A stretch of DNA of 64,000 nucleotides. It comes from Sva-07 sp963707515. Its GTDB lineage: Bacteria > Actinomycetota > Acidimicrobiia > Acidimicrobiales > Ilumatobacteraceae. How positions within the stretch are numbered: position 1 is the first letter of the stretch; each line of letters begins with the position of its first letter. Below the pieces are notes generated by a model, which was given only the letters and a program-made list of their open reading frames with translations, did not search any database and was not told the origin of the DNA. This document shows positions 9,429 to 20,833 of the stretch, piece after piece. The DNA lies in assembly GCA_963707515.1 (NCBI GenBank), contig CAVPQI010000003.1, positions 744,001 through 808,000 on the forward strand, written 5' to 3'. The position numbers and the translations under genes are program-made.

Positions 9429-11174
9429 GTGAACAAGCAACATCAGCGTCGCGTCCGCGCGCTCGCGATTCCCCTCGCCCTGACCCTGGGCGTCGCCGCC
9501 TGTGGCGGCAGTGACGACAACAGCGACAGCGACGGCGGCAACTCCGGCGACGGCACGGTCGCCGAGGGCAGCCAGCCGACGAAGGCCGAAGGCGACGTCG
9601 ACACCAGCGTCGTCCGCGCCGACCCCGAGGTCGAGCGCGCCTACGGCGGCGAGGTCATCGTCGGCCTCGAGGCCGATGCCGTCGGGCTTCGGCCGTGGGA
9701 CGACGCCTGTGGCGAACCGTGCCTCACCATGCACCTCTCGATCTTCGACAACCTGGTGCGCCAGCAGGCCGACGGCAGCTACGGCGGCTGGCTGGCCGAG
9801 TCGATCGAGCCGAACGAGGACTTCACCGTCTGGACGATGACGCTGCGCCCCGGCGTGACGTTCCACAACGAGGTCCCGTTGACGGCGCAGACGATCGTCG
9901 ACATGTACGCCGTGCAGCAGTCGGGCACGTCCGGCTCGGCGGCGATCAACTCGGCCTACCTCGGCGGCGTCGAGGCGACCGGCGACCTGGAGGTCACCTA
10001 CACGACGACGAAGCCGAACTCCGCGTTCCCGGCGTCGCTCGCCGGCGTGCTCGGTCGCGTCTTCGAGCCGGCGGCGGCCCAGGCCGACCCCGACGGCTTC
10101 TCCAACAACCCGGTCGGCACCGGTCCGTTCGTGATCTCCAGCCGTGACATCGACAACGAGACCGTCGTCGTCCGCAACGAGTCGTACTGGATGACCGACA
10201 GCAAGGGCAACCAGCTGCCGTACCTCGACTCGATCTCGTTCCGGCCGATCCCCGACGAGGGCACGCGTCTCGACGCGCTGCTGTCGGGCACGGTCAACAT
10301 GATGCAGACCCTCCGTCAGGGCACGATCCGCGACGCCCGCGCCGAGTCGGGCATCGAGCTCTACGAGTTCCAGGGCAACGGCATGGGCGGCGGCATGTAC
10401 AACACCGCCAAGGCGCCGTTCGACGATGTCCGCGTGCGCCGTGGTCTGAACCTGATGAACAACCAGGATGCGATCATCGAGGCGCTCGGTGGCACCGGCA
10501 TCTCGCTGGCCGCGACGCAGTGGTTCTCCCCGGACGATCCCTTCTACACCGAAGAGGCGGCCGCGGCGTGGCCGACGTTCGACTTCGAAGCCGGTGTCGC
10601 CTCGATCCAGGAGTACATCGACGATCCGGAGCGCTCCGACGGCAAGAACGTCGGCGAGCCGATCGACGTGACGTTGTCGTGCCCGCCCGACCCGACGCTG
10701 ATCGCCGCCATGCAGGTGCTCGAGCAGGTGTGGTCGGGCAGCGGCCAGATCAACGTCACGCTGACCCAGTTCGACCAGGCGACGCACATCTCCAACGCGG
10801 TCAACGACGCCCACTCGGCGCAGTGCTGGCGCTGGAGCGGCAACGGTGACCCGTCGCTGTACATCGACCCGGTCGTCGCCCCGCCGGAGGAGTCCGTGTC
10901 CAACTTCCCGAACCTCTTCAACGAGGAGTCGTACCAGCTCGCCCAGCAGGCGACGCAGACCGACGACGTCGAGGAGCGCAAGGAGCTCTACAAGCAGATC
11001 ATGCTCAACTTCGCCGAGGACAACCAGTTCTGGTACTCGGGATACACGGCGACGATGGTCGCCGCCGAGCCGTCGGTGCAGGGCATCAACGGCTGGCTGA
11101 TGCCTGATGGTCAGCTCGGCAACGGATTCCCGAACGCCGTCGTCTCCTTCCAGGAGGTCTGGCTCGACCAGTGA
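9429..11174 (+). CDS. Peptide-type ABC substrate-binding lipoprotein, copy 1
   Basis: A 581-residue solute-binding protein of family 5 (DppA/OppA-like). The signal peptide ends in the lipobox VAACG, with Cys near residue 25, so the protein should be lipid-anchored outside the membrane. An acidic Asp/Ser/Gly-rich linker follows and then the family core, including GLRPWDDACGEPC, LRPGVTFHNEVPLTA and NNPVGTGPFV. The paired cysteines in DACGEPC and later SCPP/CWRW may form disulfides. An AAGGAA precedes the ATG. It is a close tandem duplicate of the next gene. The ligand cannot be told from sequence. Confidence 0.88.
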   Translation: MNKQHQRRVRALAIPLALTLGVAACGGSDDNSDSDGGNSGDGTVAEGSQPTKAEGDVDTSVVRADPEVERAYGGEVIVGLEADAVGLRPWDDACGEPCLTMHLSIFDNLVRQQADGSYGGWLAESIEPNEDFTVWTMTLRPGVTFHNEVPLTAQTIVDMYAVQQSGTSGSAAINSAYLGGVEATGDLEVTYTTTKPNSAFPASLAGVLGRVFEPAAAQADPDGFSNNPVGTGPFVISSRDIDNETVVVRNESYWMTDSKGNQLPYLDSISFRPIPDEGTRLDALLSGTVNMMQTLRQGTIRDARAESGIELYEFQGNGMGGGMYNTAKAPFDDVRVRRGLNLMNNQDAIIEALGGTGISLAATQWFSPDDPFYTEEAAAAWPTFDFEAGVASIQEYIDDPERSDGKNVGEPIDVTLSCPPDPTLIAAMQVLEQVWSGSGQINVTLTQFDQATHISNAVNDAHSAQCWRWSGNGDPSLYIDPVVAPPEESVSNFPNLFNEESYQLAQQATQTDDVEERKELYKQIMLNFAEDNQFWYSGYTATMVAAEPSVQGINGWLMPDGQLGNGFPNAVVSFQEVWLDQ

Positions 11175-11191
11175 TCGACCGGTGACCGACC

Positions 11192-11208
11192 GGTGACAGC
11201 GCGTCACC
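11192..11208. promoter_or_regulatory. GGTGAC/GTCACC palindrome, site A
   Basis: GGTGAC and GTCACC arms are separated by five bases. This is one of three related inverted repeats between the two binding-protein genes. It could be an operator or a weak stem. Confidence 0.35.
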
Positions 11209-11249
11209 CAGTGCGGTGGCGCGTGGTCACCGGGCCGGACGCCGGCTCT

Positions 11250-11266
11250 GGTGACATCGTGTCACC
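11250..11266. promoter_or_regulatory. GGTGACA-TCG-TGTCACC palindrome, site B
   Basis: Perfect 7-base arms with a 3-base centre, the geometry of a dimeric regulator site. The same core recurs at 11344 and at 32583. Confidence 0.45.
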
Positions 11267-11287
11267 GGCCGCCTGCCACGTCGGCGC

Positions 11288-11329
11288 CGTCGGCGGAGAG
11301 CCCGGAAACATCCGGGTTTTCCGCCGGCG
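11288..11329 (+). terminator. Strong hairpin between the two binding-protein genes
   Basis: A near-perfect 19-pair stem (11288-11306 with 11311-11329, some G-T pairs) has a 4-base AACA loop and a T-run in the 3' arm. It can stop or slow transcription after copy 1, so copy 2 probably has its own promoter. Confidence 0.6.
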
Positions 11330-11343
11330 GGGACCGCTGGGTG

Positions 11344-11355
11344 TGACAGGTGTCA
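11344..11355. promoter_or_regulatory. TGACA-GG-TGTCA palindrome, site C
   Basis: A perfect 12-base palindrome lies just before a TAAGAAT sequence (11362-11368) that could be the -10 of the copy-2 binding-protein gene. The position fits a repressor or activator site. Confidence 0.45.
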
Positions 11356-11445
11356 TTGTGCTAAGAATCGTTCGCCCGGTCGTTGCGATGGCAACGGCGG
11401 GCGGATCGAAGATCACACCAACAACACCAGCATCATGGGGGAAAC

Positions 11446-13203
11446 ATGCAAAGACGACGTCTAGTACGGGCGCTCGCCGTCCCACTCGCCTTGACCTTCG
11501 TCGCGGCGTCCTGCGGGGGCAGTGACGACGACGGTGGCAGCGACGACCCGGCACCGGAGGAGTCCTCCTCCGGCGGTGACGAGGACGCCGGCTCGGAGGG
11601 CACCACCCCCGAGGCCGCCGACGGCGATGTCGACACCAGCGTCGTTCGCGACGACGAGGTGGAGCGCACCTACGGCGGCGAGGCGATCTACGGCCTCGAG
11701 GCCGAAGCGGTCGGCCTGCGTCCGTGGGAAGACGCCTGCGGTGAACCGTGCCTCAACATCCACGGCGCCATCTTCGACACCCTGATGCGCCAACAGGCCG
11801 ACGGTTCCTACGGTCCGTGGCTCGCCGAATCGATCGAGTCGAACGAGGACTTCACGGTCTACACGCTCACGCTGCGGCCGGACGTCACGTTCCACAACGG
11901 CGTGCCGTTGACCGCTCAGACGATCGTCGACATGTTCCCCGTGCAGCAGTCGGGCACGTCCGGCTCGGCGGCGATCAACTCGGCCTATCTCGGGTCCGTC
12001 GAGGCGACCGGCGACCTGGAGGTCACCTACACGCTGACCAAGCCGAACTCCGCGTTCCCGGCGTCGCTCGTCGGCGTGCTCGGCCGCGTGTTCGAACCCG
12101 CGGCCGCAGCGGCGGATCCCGACGGGTTCTCGAACAACCCGGTCGGCACCGGTCCGTTCGTGATCTCCAGCCGTGACATCGACAACGAGACGGTCGTCGT
12201 CCGCAACGAGTCGTACTGGTTGAGCGACGCCGACGGCAACCAGCTGCCGTACCTCGACTCGATCTCGTTCCGGCCGATCCCCGACGAGGGCACGCGTCTC
12301 GACGCGCTGCTGTCGGGCACGGTCAACATGATGCAGTCGCTGCGTCAGGGCACGATCCGCGACGCCCGCGCCGAGTCCGGCATCGATCTGTACGAGTTCC
12401 AGGGCAACAACACCGGCGGTGGCATGTTCAACACCGCGGTGCCGCCGTTCGACGACGTCCGCGTCCGACTCGGCTTGAACCTGATGAACAACCAGGAGGC
12501 CGTGATCGAGTCGCTCGGCGGTACCGGCATCTCGTTGCCGTCGACGCAGTGGTTCTCGCCGGACAGCCCGTACTACACCGAAGAGGCAGCCGAGGCGTGG
12601 CCGGAGTTCGACTTCGACGCCGGTGTCGCCTCGATCCAGGAGTACATCGACGATCCGGAGCGTTCCGACGGCAAGAACGTCGGCGAGCCGATCGACGTCG
12701 AGCTGTCCTGCCCGCCAGATCCCACGCTGATCGCCGCCATGCAGGTGCTCGAGCAGGTGTGGTCCGGCAGCGGCATCGTCAACGTCACCCTGACGCAGTA
12801 CGACCAGGCCACCCACATCACCCGTGCGGTCAACGACGAGCACAAGGCGCACTGCTGGCGGTGGAGCTCCAACCAGGACCCGTCGCTGTCGATCGACCCG
12901 TTCGTCGCCCCGCCCGAAGAGTCCGTGTCGAACTTCCCGAACCTCTTCAACGAGGAGTCGTACCAGCTCGCCCAGCAGGCGACGCAGACCGACGACGTCG
13001 AGGAGCGCAAGGAGCTCTACAAGGAGATCATGCTCAACATCGCCGAGGACCAGCAGATCTGGTACTCGGGCTTCACGGCCACGATGGTCGCCACCGACCC
13101 GTCGGTGCAGGGCATCAACGGCTGGCTGATGCCTGATGGGGAGCTCGGAAACGGATTCCCGAACGCCGTCGTGAACTTCACGGAGGTCTGGATCCAGCAA
13201 TGA
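11446..13203 (+). CDS. Peptide-type ABC substrate-binding lipoprotein, copy 2
   Basis: A 585-residue paralogue of the preceding gene. It shares nearly the whole mature sequence with only scattered changes and keeps the SCPPDPTLIAAMQVLEQV and NGWLMPDG blocks. Long identical DNA runs remain, for example around 10122 and 12139. The lipobox is VAASC and the linker is a different Glu/Ser/Gly-rich stretch. The ATG at 11446 follows GGGGGAAAC, so earlier in-frame starts are unnecessary. The gene sits behind a hairpin and palindromes, so its expression can differ from copy 1. The two may load the same permeases with different ligands. Confidence 0.88.
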   Translation: MQRRRLVRALAVPLALTFVAASCGGSDDDGGSDDPAPEESSSGGDEDAGSEGTTPEAADGDVDTSVVRDDEVERTYGGEAIYGLEAEAVGLRPWEDACGEPCLNIHGAIFDTLMRQQADGSYGPWLAESIESNEDFTVYTLTLRPDVTFHNGVPLTAQTIVDMFPVQQSGTSGSAAINSAYLGSVEATGDLEVTYTLTKPNSAFPASLVGVLGRVFEPAAAAADPDGFSNNPVGTGPFVISSRDIDNETVVVRNESYWLSDADGNQLPYLDSISFRPIPDEGTRLDALLSGTVNMMQSLRQGTIRDARAESGIDLYEFQGNNTGGGMFNTAVPPFDDVRVRLGLNLMNNQEAVIESLGGTGISLPSTQWFSPDSPYYTEEAAEAWPEFDFDAGVASIQEYIDDPERSDGKNVGEPIDVELSCPPDPTLIAAMQVLEQVWSGSGIVNVTLTQYDQATHITRAVNDEHKAHCWRWSSNQDPSLSIDPFVAPPEESVSNFPNLFNEESYQLAQQATQTDDVEERKELYKEIMLNIAEDQQIWYSGFTATMVATDPSVQGINGWLMPDGELGNGFPNAVVNFTEVWIQQ

Positions 13204-13245
13204 ACCTGTCGACCGGATTCCCTGACGAGGAGTGAGAACAAACCA

Positions 13246-14196
13246 ATGACCCGTGTCATCATCTCGAGGCTGATCAGGCTCGTGGCGACAGTGCTCGCCG
13301 TGACGTTCCTGACGTTCTCGATGCTCGAACTCCTCCCGGGGGATCCGGTCGACACCCTGTTGCCGCCCGACGCCAACCGCACGCCGGAACTGATCGCCCA
13401 GATCCGCGCCGATCTGAACCTCGACGACCCGTTCTTCGTGCGCTACTTCGACTGGCTCGGTGACTTCGTCACCGGCGATCTCGGAAAGTCGTACATCACC
13501 GGGCAGCAGGTGTCCGACATCATCGCCGACCGCCTGCCGATCACACTCCAACTGGCCGTCATGTCGATCGGGATGGCGCTGATCATCGCCATCCCGCTCG
13601 GCATCCTCGGCGCCTACAAGCAGGGACGCTGGGCGGACACGACGAGCTCGGGGTTCGTGCAGATCGCGGAGTCGATCCCCAACTTCATCTTCGGCATCTT
13701 GCTGATCCAGATCTTTGCCGTGAAGCTGCAATGGCTCCCGGCGTCGAACTGGAACCGTCTGAGCGACGGTGTCGTCGACAACCTGAAGACGGCGATCCTG
13801 CCGGCCAGCGTGCTCGCGCTGGCCCAGCTCGCCGTGTTCTCCCGACTGGTGCGATCCGACATGATCGCCACGCTGCAGGAGAACTACGTCCTCACGGCGC
13901 GGTCGAAGGGGATGTCCGACAAGTACATCCTCTTCCGCCATGCGTTGCGGCCGAGCTCGCTCAGCCTGATGACGATCGTCGGCATCAGCTTCGGTGCCCT
14001 GCTCGGCGGCACGGTGATCATCGAGAGTCTGTTCGCGGTGCCCGGTCTCGGGTTCCGGTTGATCAACGCCATCAACTCGCGTGACATCCTCGTCATCCAG
14101 GGTCTGACCGTGTTCATCGCTGTCGCCTACGTGGTGATCAACACGGTCGTCGACCTTCTCTACAGTGCGCTCGACCCTCGGATCCGGAGGAGCTGA
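13246..14196 (+). CDS. dppB: Peptide ABC transporter permease, DppB type
   Basis: A 316-residue inner-membrane permease with six predicted helices. The N-terminal helix is followed by the family's ELLPGDPVD segment. The BPD_transp_1 region includes the EAA-like coupling loop around LTARSKGMSDKYILFRHALR, which contacts the ATPases. The C-terminus DLLYSALDPRIRRS is typical of DppB. A GAGGAGTGAG precedes the ATG by about 10 bases. The DppC gene starts two bases after its stop, so they are co-expressed. Confidence 0.92.
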   Translation: MTRVIISRLIRLVATVLAVTFLTFSMLELLPGDPVDTLLPPDANRTPELIAQIRADLNLDDPFFVRYFDWLGDFVTGDLGKSYITGQQVSDIIADRLPITLQLAVMSIGMALIIAIPLGILGAYKQGRWADTTSSGFVQIAESIPNFIFGILLIQIFAVKLQWLPASNWNRLSDGVVDNLKTAILPASVLALAQLAVFSRLVRSDMIATLQENYVLTARSKGMSDKYILFRHALRPSSLSLMTIVGISFGALLGGTVIIESLFAVPGLGFRLINAINSRDILVIQGLTVFIAVAYVVINTVVDLLYSALDPRIRRS

Positions 14197-14198
14197 CC

Positions 14199-15218
14199 AT
14201 GGCATCCATCGAGACCAGTTACGACGGTGGCCGCGCCCTCCACGACGCCGAGGCCGCCCACGACGGAGCGGTGGTCGAGGCCGAGCTCGGCGTCGTCGTG
14301 CCCGCCGGCCACAAGCCGGTCCGCAAGTCTCCCTGGAAGGTCTTCCGGGAGATGCCGTTGCTCGTCAAGTTCGCCTCGATCTGGCTGTTCCTGGTCGTCT
14401 TCGGCGGCATCTACGCCAAGCTCGACTCGACGGTGTTCGACGGTGCGTTGCCGTTGCAGAACCCGAACCTGCAGCAGAACAACTTCAACCCGGCGACCGG
14501 CGAGTTCGGTACGGCGAAGCCGCTCGAAAGCCCGTCGGGGGCCCACTGGCTCGGCACCGACGCCCTCGCCCGTGACACGTTCTCGCGCATCGTCCACGGC
14601 GCCTGGGTGAGCGTGGTCGTCGTCCTCGTGTCCGTCGCCTGCGGCGTGATCATCGGCGGCTTCCTCGGCTCGCTCGTCGGCTTCGTGCGCAAGAAGACCG
14701 AGACGATCACGATGGCGCTGATCGACGTGGTGCTGGCCTTCCCGGCGCTGATCCTGCTGCTCGCCCTCGTGTCGATCTTCGAGGTCCGCGACCTGTTCAT
14801 CATCAGCTTCGTGATCGGCATCTTGTCGGTGCCGGTGTACACCCGCGTCGCTCGCGCCAACAGCCTGGCGATCAGCAACCGGGAGTTCGTCACCGCCGCG
14901 CGAGCGATCGGGACCAAACCACCGCGGATCCTGTTCCGCGAGATCATCCCCAACGTGTTGCCGACGATCATGGCCTATGCCATGGTCGCCGCGGCGGGCG
15001 TCATCGTCGTCGAGGGCTCCTTGTCGTTCCTCGGGCTCAGCGTCCAGCTTCCGACGTCGACGTGGGGCAACATGATCAACCAGGCGCGCCGTGACCAGAA
15101 GCTCAACTTCTGGCAGGTGCTGTACCCGTCGATCGCCCTCACGGTGACCGTGCTGTCGCTCAACCAGGTCGGCGACTTCTTCCAGAAGCGGGCCTCGTTC
15201 CGCGGCTCGGCGCTGTAA
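14199..15218 (+). CDS. dppC: Peptide ABC transporter permease, DppC type
   Basis: A 339-residue partner permease. A cytosolic N-terminus of about 45 residues leads to the first helix, then a periplasmic-side stretch holding HWLGTDALARDTFSRIVHGA, the DppC signature. Five more helices follow, with the EAA loop near TAARAIGTKPPRILFREIIPN. The protein ends at RGSAL, as is common in the family. Together with DppB it forms the translocation pore. The gene is the last of this importer cluster, and tandem 60-bp repeats start five bases past its stop. Confidence 0.92.
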   Translation: MASIETSYDGGRALHDAEAAHDGAVVEAELGVVVPAGHKPVRKSPWKVFREMPLLVKFASIWLFLVVFGGIYAKLDSTVFDGALPLQNPNLQQNNFNPATGEFGTAKPLESPSGAHWLGTDALARDTFSRIVHGAWVSVVVVLVSVACGVIIGGFLGSLVGFVRKKTETITMALIDVVLAFPALILLLALVSIFEVRDLFIISFVIGILSVPVYTRVARANSLAISNREFVTAARAIGTKPPRILFREIIPNVLPTIMAYAMVAAAGVIVVEGSLSFLGLSVQLPTSTWGNMINQARRDQKLNFWQVLYPSIALTVTVLSLNQVGDFFQKRASFRGSAL

Positions 15219-15222
15219 TAGC

Positions 15223-15397
15223 TGTCGGGCCTCACGGCGGTCGCGTGGTTGGCCACGTTTGGTCGGCCCGACTGTCCTGCGTTGTCGGGCCTCACCGCGG
15301 TCCGCTGGTTGGCCACGGTTGGTCGGCCCGACTGTCCTGCGTTGTCGGGCCTCACCGCGGTCTGGTGGTTGGCCACGGTTGGTCGGCCCGACTGTCC
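15223..15397. repeat. Three 60-bp tandem repeats with inverted arms
   Basis: Units begin at 15223, 15283 and 15343. The third is cut after about 55 bases. Each starts GTCGGGCC and ends GGCCCGAC, so each can fold into an 8-pair stem with a long loop. The period is divisible by three, so frames stay open, but the array sits between the convergent ends of two genes and has no start signals. It probably acts as a bidirectional terminator or is a small minisatellite. Confidence 0.75.
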
Positions 15398-15412
15398 GAC
15401 CAAACGTGACCG

Positions 15413-16045
15413 TCAACGGCTCGCGGTGAGGTCCGACAAGGAACGCCGGGGCTGCATCGCCAGGCGCGGGAGGAACCACTGCACGAGTGGGCCGATGCCG
15501 AGGGCGAAGGCGGCGGTGCCGATGCCGATCGAGCCGCCGAGCAGCACGCCGAGGGCGAGCACCGTCAACTCGATCGACGTGCGCGCCACGCGCACCGAGA
15601 TGCCACGCCGGGCGAGCCCGGTCATCAGGCCGTCACGGGGGCCCGGACCCAGCCCGGCACCGATGTAGAGCCCGCTGCCGAGGGCGACGAGGACGATGCC
15701 GCCGACCATCATCGGCGCCCGCACCGCGAGCCGGTCGACATCGGGGATGATCGGCAACACGAGGTCGACGACGAGGCCGATCTCGACGGCGTTGAGCAGC
15801 GTGCCGAGCCCGGGGCGTTCGCCCAGCGGGATCCACAGCAACAACAGCGCGACGCCGGTGAGGATGATCACCGTCCCGACGGGGATGCCGGTGAGCTCGC
15901 TGATGCCGGTGTGGAACACGTCCCACGGGGCGGCCCCGAGGTCGGCGTCGAGCAGCAGGGCGACGCCGAGACCGAACAGTGCCAACCCGCCGACGCACCG
16001 CACGATGCGCTCCACGGGGCGGTCGGAGGGCCAGAACCGGTACAC
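15413..16045 (-). CDS. YczE/YitT-like integral membrane protein
   Basis: A 210-residue membrane protein with about five hydrophobic segments. It contains the family pattern LGVALLLDADLGAAPWDVFHTGIS in the first third and GAGLGPGPRDGLMTGLARR in the second half, both typical of YczE/YyaS proteins of unknown function that are often annotated as transporters. The GTG start at 16045 has TAGCGT six bases upstream, which indicates a leaderless message. It stands alone between the repeat array and comF. No substrate can be assigned. Confidence 0.8.
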   Translation of the reverse strand: MYRFWPSDRPVERIVRCVGGLALFGLGVALLLDADLGAAPWDVFHTGISELTGIPVGTVIILTGVALLLLWIPLGERPGLGTLLNAVEIGLVVDLVLPIIPDVDRLAVRAPMMVGGIVLVALGSGLYIGAGLGPGPRDGLMTGLARRGISVRVARTSIELTVLALGVLLGGSIGIGTAAFALGIGPLVQWFLPRLAMQPRRSLSDLTASR

Positions 16046-16051
16046 GCCGGC

Positions 16052-16057
16052 ACGCTA
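16052..16057 (-). promoter_or_regulatory. -10 hexamer TAGCGT of a leaderless start
   Basis: On the minus strand TAGCGT ends 6 bases before the GTG at 16045. No Shine-Dalgarno sequence lies between. Confidence 0.5.
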
Positions 16058-16189
16058 ACGACGCCCGCTCCGCTTCTGGGTCGGAATTGCCGCGCAGGGC
16101 GCGGCATCGTCGACCCAGAAGGGCGGTTGGGGAAGGGCGGTTGGGGCGACGTCGTCAACTGTGTGACACCCCCTCGTCATGATCGCGGC

Positions 16190-16828
16190 ATGATCTTCGA
16201 GACACGTTGTGCAGGGTGCGACCGGCCGGGGGCCGCGGTGTGCACCACCTGTCGTTTCGCCCTGCTCGGCCCCCGTCCGCGTGTCGGCGCCGACGGCATC
16301 CACGCCGCAGTGCCCTTCACCGGGCGGGCGCGCAAGATCGTCCTGGCGCTGAAGTACGGCAACCGGCGCCAGGTCGCCCGCCATCTCGGCGGCCTGGTCG
16401 TCAACGCCATCGTCGCCGAGGGCGATCACCTCGCCGTCGACGTCGTCACCTGGGCGCCAACGGGGGCCTCGCGCCGTCGTACCCGGGGCTTCGATCAGGC
16501 CGAGCTCGTCGCCCGCGTCGTCGCCCGCCAGCTCGGTGTGCCGTGCCGGCGGCTGCTCGAGCGCGACCACGGTTCCGCGGCACAGACCGGCCGCAGCCGG
16601 GTCGAGCGGCTCGACGGGCCGACGTTCCGCGTCCACCCCGGCGTCGCCGGGCGCCGGGTGATCGTGGTCGACGACGTCGTCACCACCGGATCCACGTTGC
16701 GCTCGGCGGCGTGGGCGCTCGGCGAGGCAGATGCCGCGGTCATCGGCCTCTACGCCATCGCCGCCACCCCCGCCGGAGCGAGCCGGGCCACACAGCGTCG
16801 CCGCCATCTCACGCCCGTCGCCGCCTGA
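16190..16828 (+). CDS. comF: ComF family phosphoribosyltransferase-like protein
   Basis: A 212-residue protein. The N-terminal zinc-finger-type cysteines are arranged CAGC...CTTC within the first 25 residues. A type I phosphoribosyltransferase fold follows with TRGFDQAELVAR and the PRPP-binding loop VIVVDDVVTTGSTL near residue 165. ComF proteins help take up or process single-stranded DNA in competent bacteria, but many actinobacteria carry the gene without known competence. The ATG at 16190 follows CATGAT by six bases, a weak leaderless signal. It lies directly before secA, where many relatives have a hibernation factor gene in between. Confidence 0.88.
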   Translation: MIFETRCAGCDRPGAAVCTTCRFALLGPRPRVGADGIHAAVPFTGRARKIVLALKYGNRRQVARHLGGLVVNAIVAEGDHLAVDVVTWAPTGASRRRTRGFDQAELVARVVARQLGVPCRRLLERDHGSAAQTGRSRVERLDGPTFRVHPGVAGRRVIVVDDVVTTGSTLRSAAWALGEADAAVIGLYAIAATPAGASRATQRRRHLTPVAA

Positions 16829-16893
16829 CCGCCGGCGTACGGGGCCTGTGCACGGGCCCGCCGCGCTGGCCCCGTGCAGCGCGACGCCCCCGG

Positions 16894-16899
16894 TAGGCT
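16894..16899 (+). promoter_or_regulatory. -10 hexamer TAGGCT before secA
   Basis: TAGGCT ends 10 bases before the secA ATG at 16910. An out-of-frame ATG at 16903 lies between. Transcription would start at or next to the start codon. Confidence 0.4.
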
Positions 16900-16909
16900 G
16901 GGATGTTGC

Positions 16910-19705
<2,796 letters not shown>

Positions 19706-19706
19706 C

Positions 19707-20813
19707 ATGCGCGACTTCACCAGCGACCTGCGCGAGGTCAAGCGACGCCTCGACGAGGCCGAGCACTACCTGAACGTCACCGACAACCGCGAGCGATTCG
19801 CCGTGCTCGAAGCGGAGGTCTCCGATCCCACGCTGTGGGACGACCAGGAACGGGCGAAGAAGCTCAACGCCGAGTACGCCAACATCCGCGACGACCTGGC
19901 CACGTTCGACACCCTCGGCGCCCAGCTGGCCGACGTCGAAGTGCTCCACGAGCTCGCCCGCGACGAGGACGACGAGACGCAGGAGCCCGACATCGAAGCG
20001 GCGATCGCCGCGATCACGACGACGCTCGACCAGCTCGAGCTGCGCAGCCTCTTCACCGGCGAGCACGACGAGAGCGACTGCATCCTGCAGATCAACGCCA
20101 AGGACGGCGGCGTCGACGCCCAGGACTTCGCCGAGATCCTGCTGCGGATGTACGAGCGCTGGGCCGAGCGTCGAGGCTTCACGTTCACCGTCAGCTACGT
20201 GTCCGAGGGCACCGAAGCCGGCATCTTGTCCGCCGAGGCGACGATCACCGGCCGCTACGCCTACGGCTTGATGCTCGGCGAGCGCGGCACCCACCGGCTC
20301 GTGCGCATCAGCCCGTTCGACAATCAGGGTCGCCGGCAGACCTCGTTCGCCGCCGTGCAGGTGTTCCCGATGCTCGACGACGTCGACGTCGAGATCGACG
20401 AGTCCGACATCCGCATGGAGGTCTTCCGAGCCTCGGGTGCCGGTGGCCAGCACATCAACAAGACCAGCTCCGCCGTGCGCCTCATCCACGAGCCGACGGG
20501 CCTCGTCGCCAGCTCCCAGGAAGAGCGCAGCCAGCTGCAGAACCGCGAGCGGGCGATGGGCCGGCTGACGGCGATGATCGCCGCCCGCGCCGAAGAGGAT
20601 CGGGCCGCCGAGCTCGACGCCATCGCCGGCAAGCAGGCGCAGGTCGGTTGGGGCAGCCAGATCCGCAGCTATGTCCTGCAGCCGTACCAGATGGTCAAAG
20701 ACCTGCGCACCGAGGTCGAGACGAGCGACGTCAGCGGCGTCCTCGACGGCAACATCGACGAGCTGATGGAGGGCTACCTCCGCTGGAGGCGCGCCCAGGG
20801 CGAGCACACCTAG
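19707..20813 (+). CDS. prfB: Peptide chain release factor 2
   Basis: A 368-residue RF2 that ends translation at UGA and UAA. The stop-codon recognition tripeptide is SPF (in RISPFDNQGRRQTSF), and the peptidyl-hydrolysis motif is GGQ in ASGAGGQHINKTSSAVR. The N-terminal helical domain is full length. The frame is continuous from the ATG at 19707, so the autoregulatory +1 frameshift that interrupts prfB in many bacteria is absent. It lies one base after secA and just before ftsE, a conserved actinobacterial order. Confidence 0.96.
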   Translation: MRDFTSDLREVKRRLDEAEHYLNVTDNRERFAVLEAEVSDPTLWDDQERAKKLNAEYANIRDDLATFDTLGAQLADVEVLHELARDEDDETQEPDIEAAIAAITTTLDQLELRSLFTGEHDESDCILQINAKDGGVDAQDFAEILLRMYERWAERRGFTFTVSYVSEGTEAGILSAEATITGRYAYGLMLGERGTHRLVRISPFDNQGRRQTSFAAVQVFPMLDDVDVEIDESDIRMEVFRASGAGGQHINKTSSAVRLIHEPTGLVASSQEERSQLQNRERAMGRLTAMIAARAEEDRAAELDAIAGKQAQVGWGSQIRSYVLQPYQMVKDLRTEVETSDVSGVLDGNIDELMEGYLRWRRAQGEHT

Positions 20814-20833
20814 CGATACCCTCTCTGCGTCCC

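Noticed and set aside
15223..15397. CRISPR array or coding repeat
   Set aside because: The repeats are contiguous with no variable spacers, so not CRISPR. Frames are open on both strands only because the period is 60, and no start signals are present.
19707..19800. Programmed +1 frameshift in prfB
   Set aside because: The frame runs unbroken from the ATG and no internal in-frame TGA or CTTTGA slip site exists.
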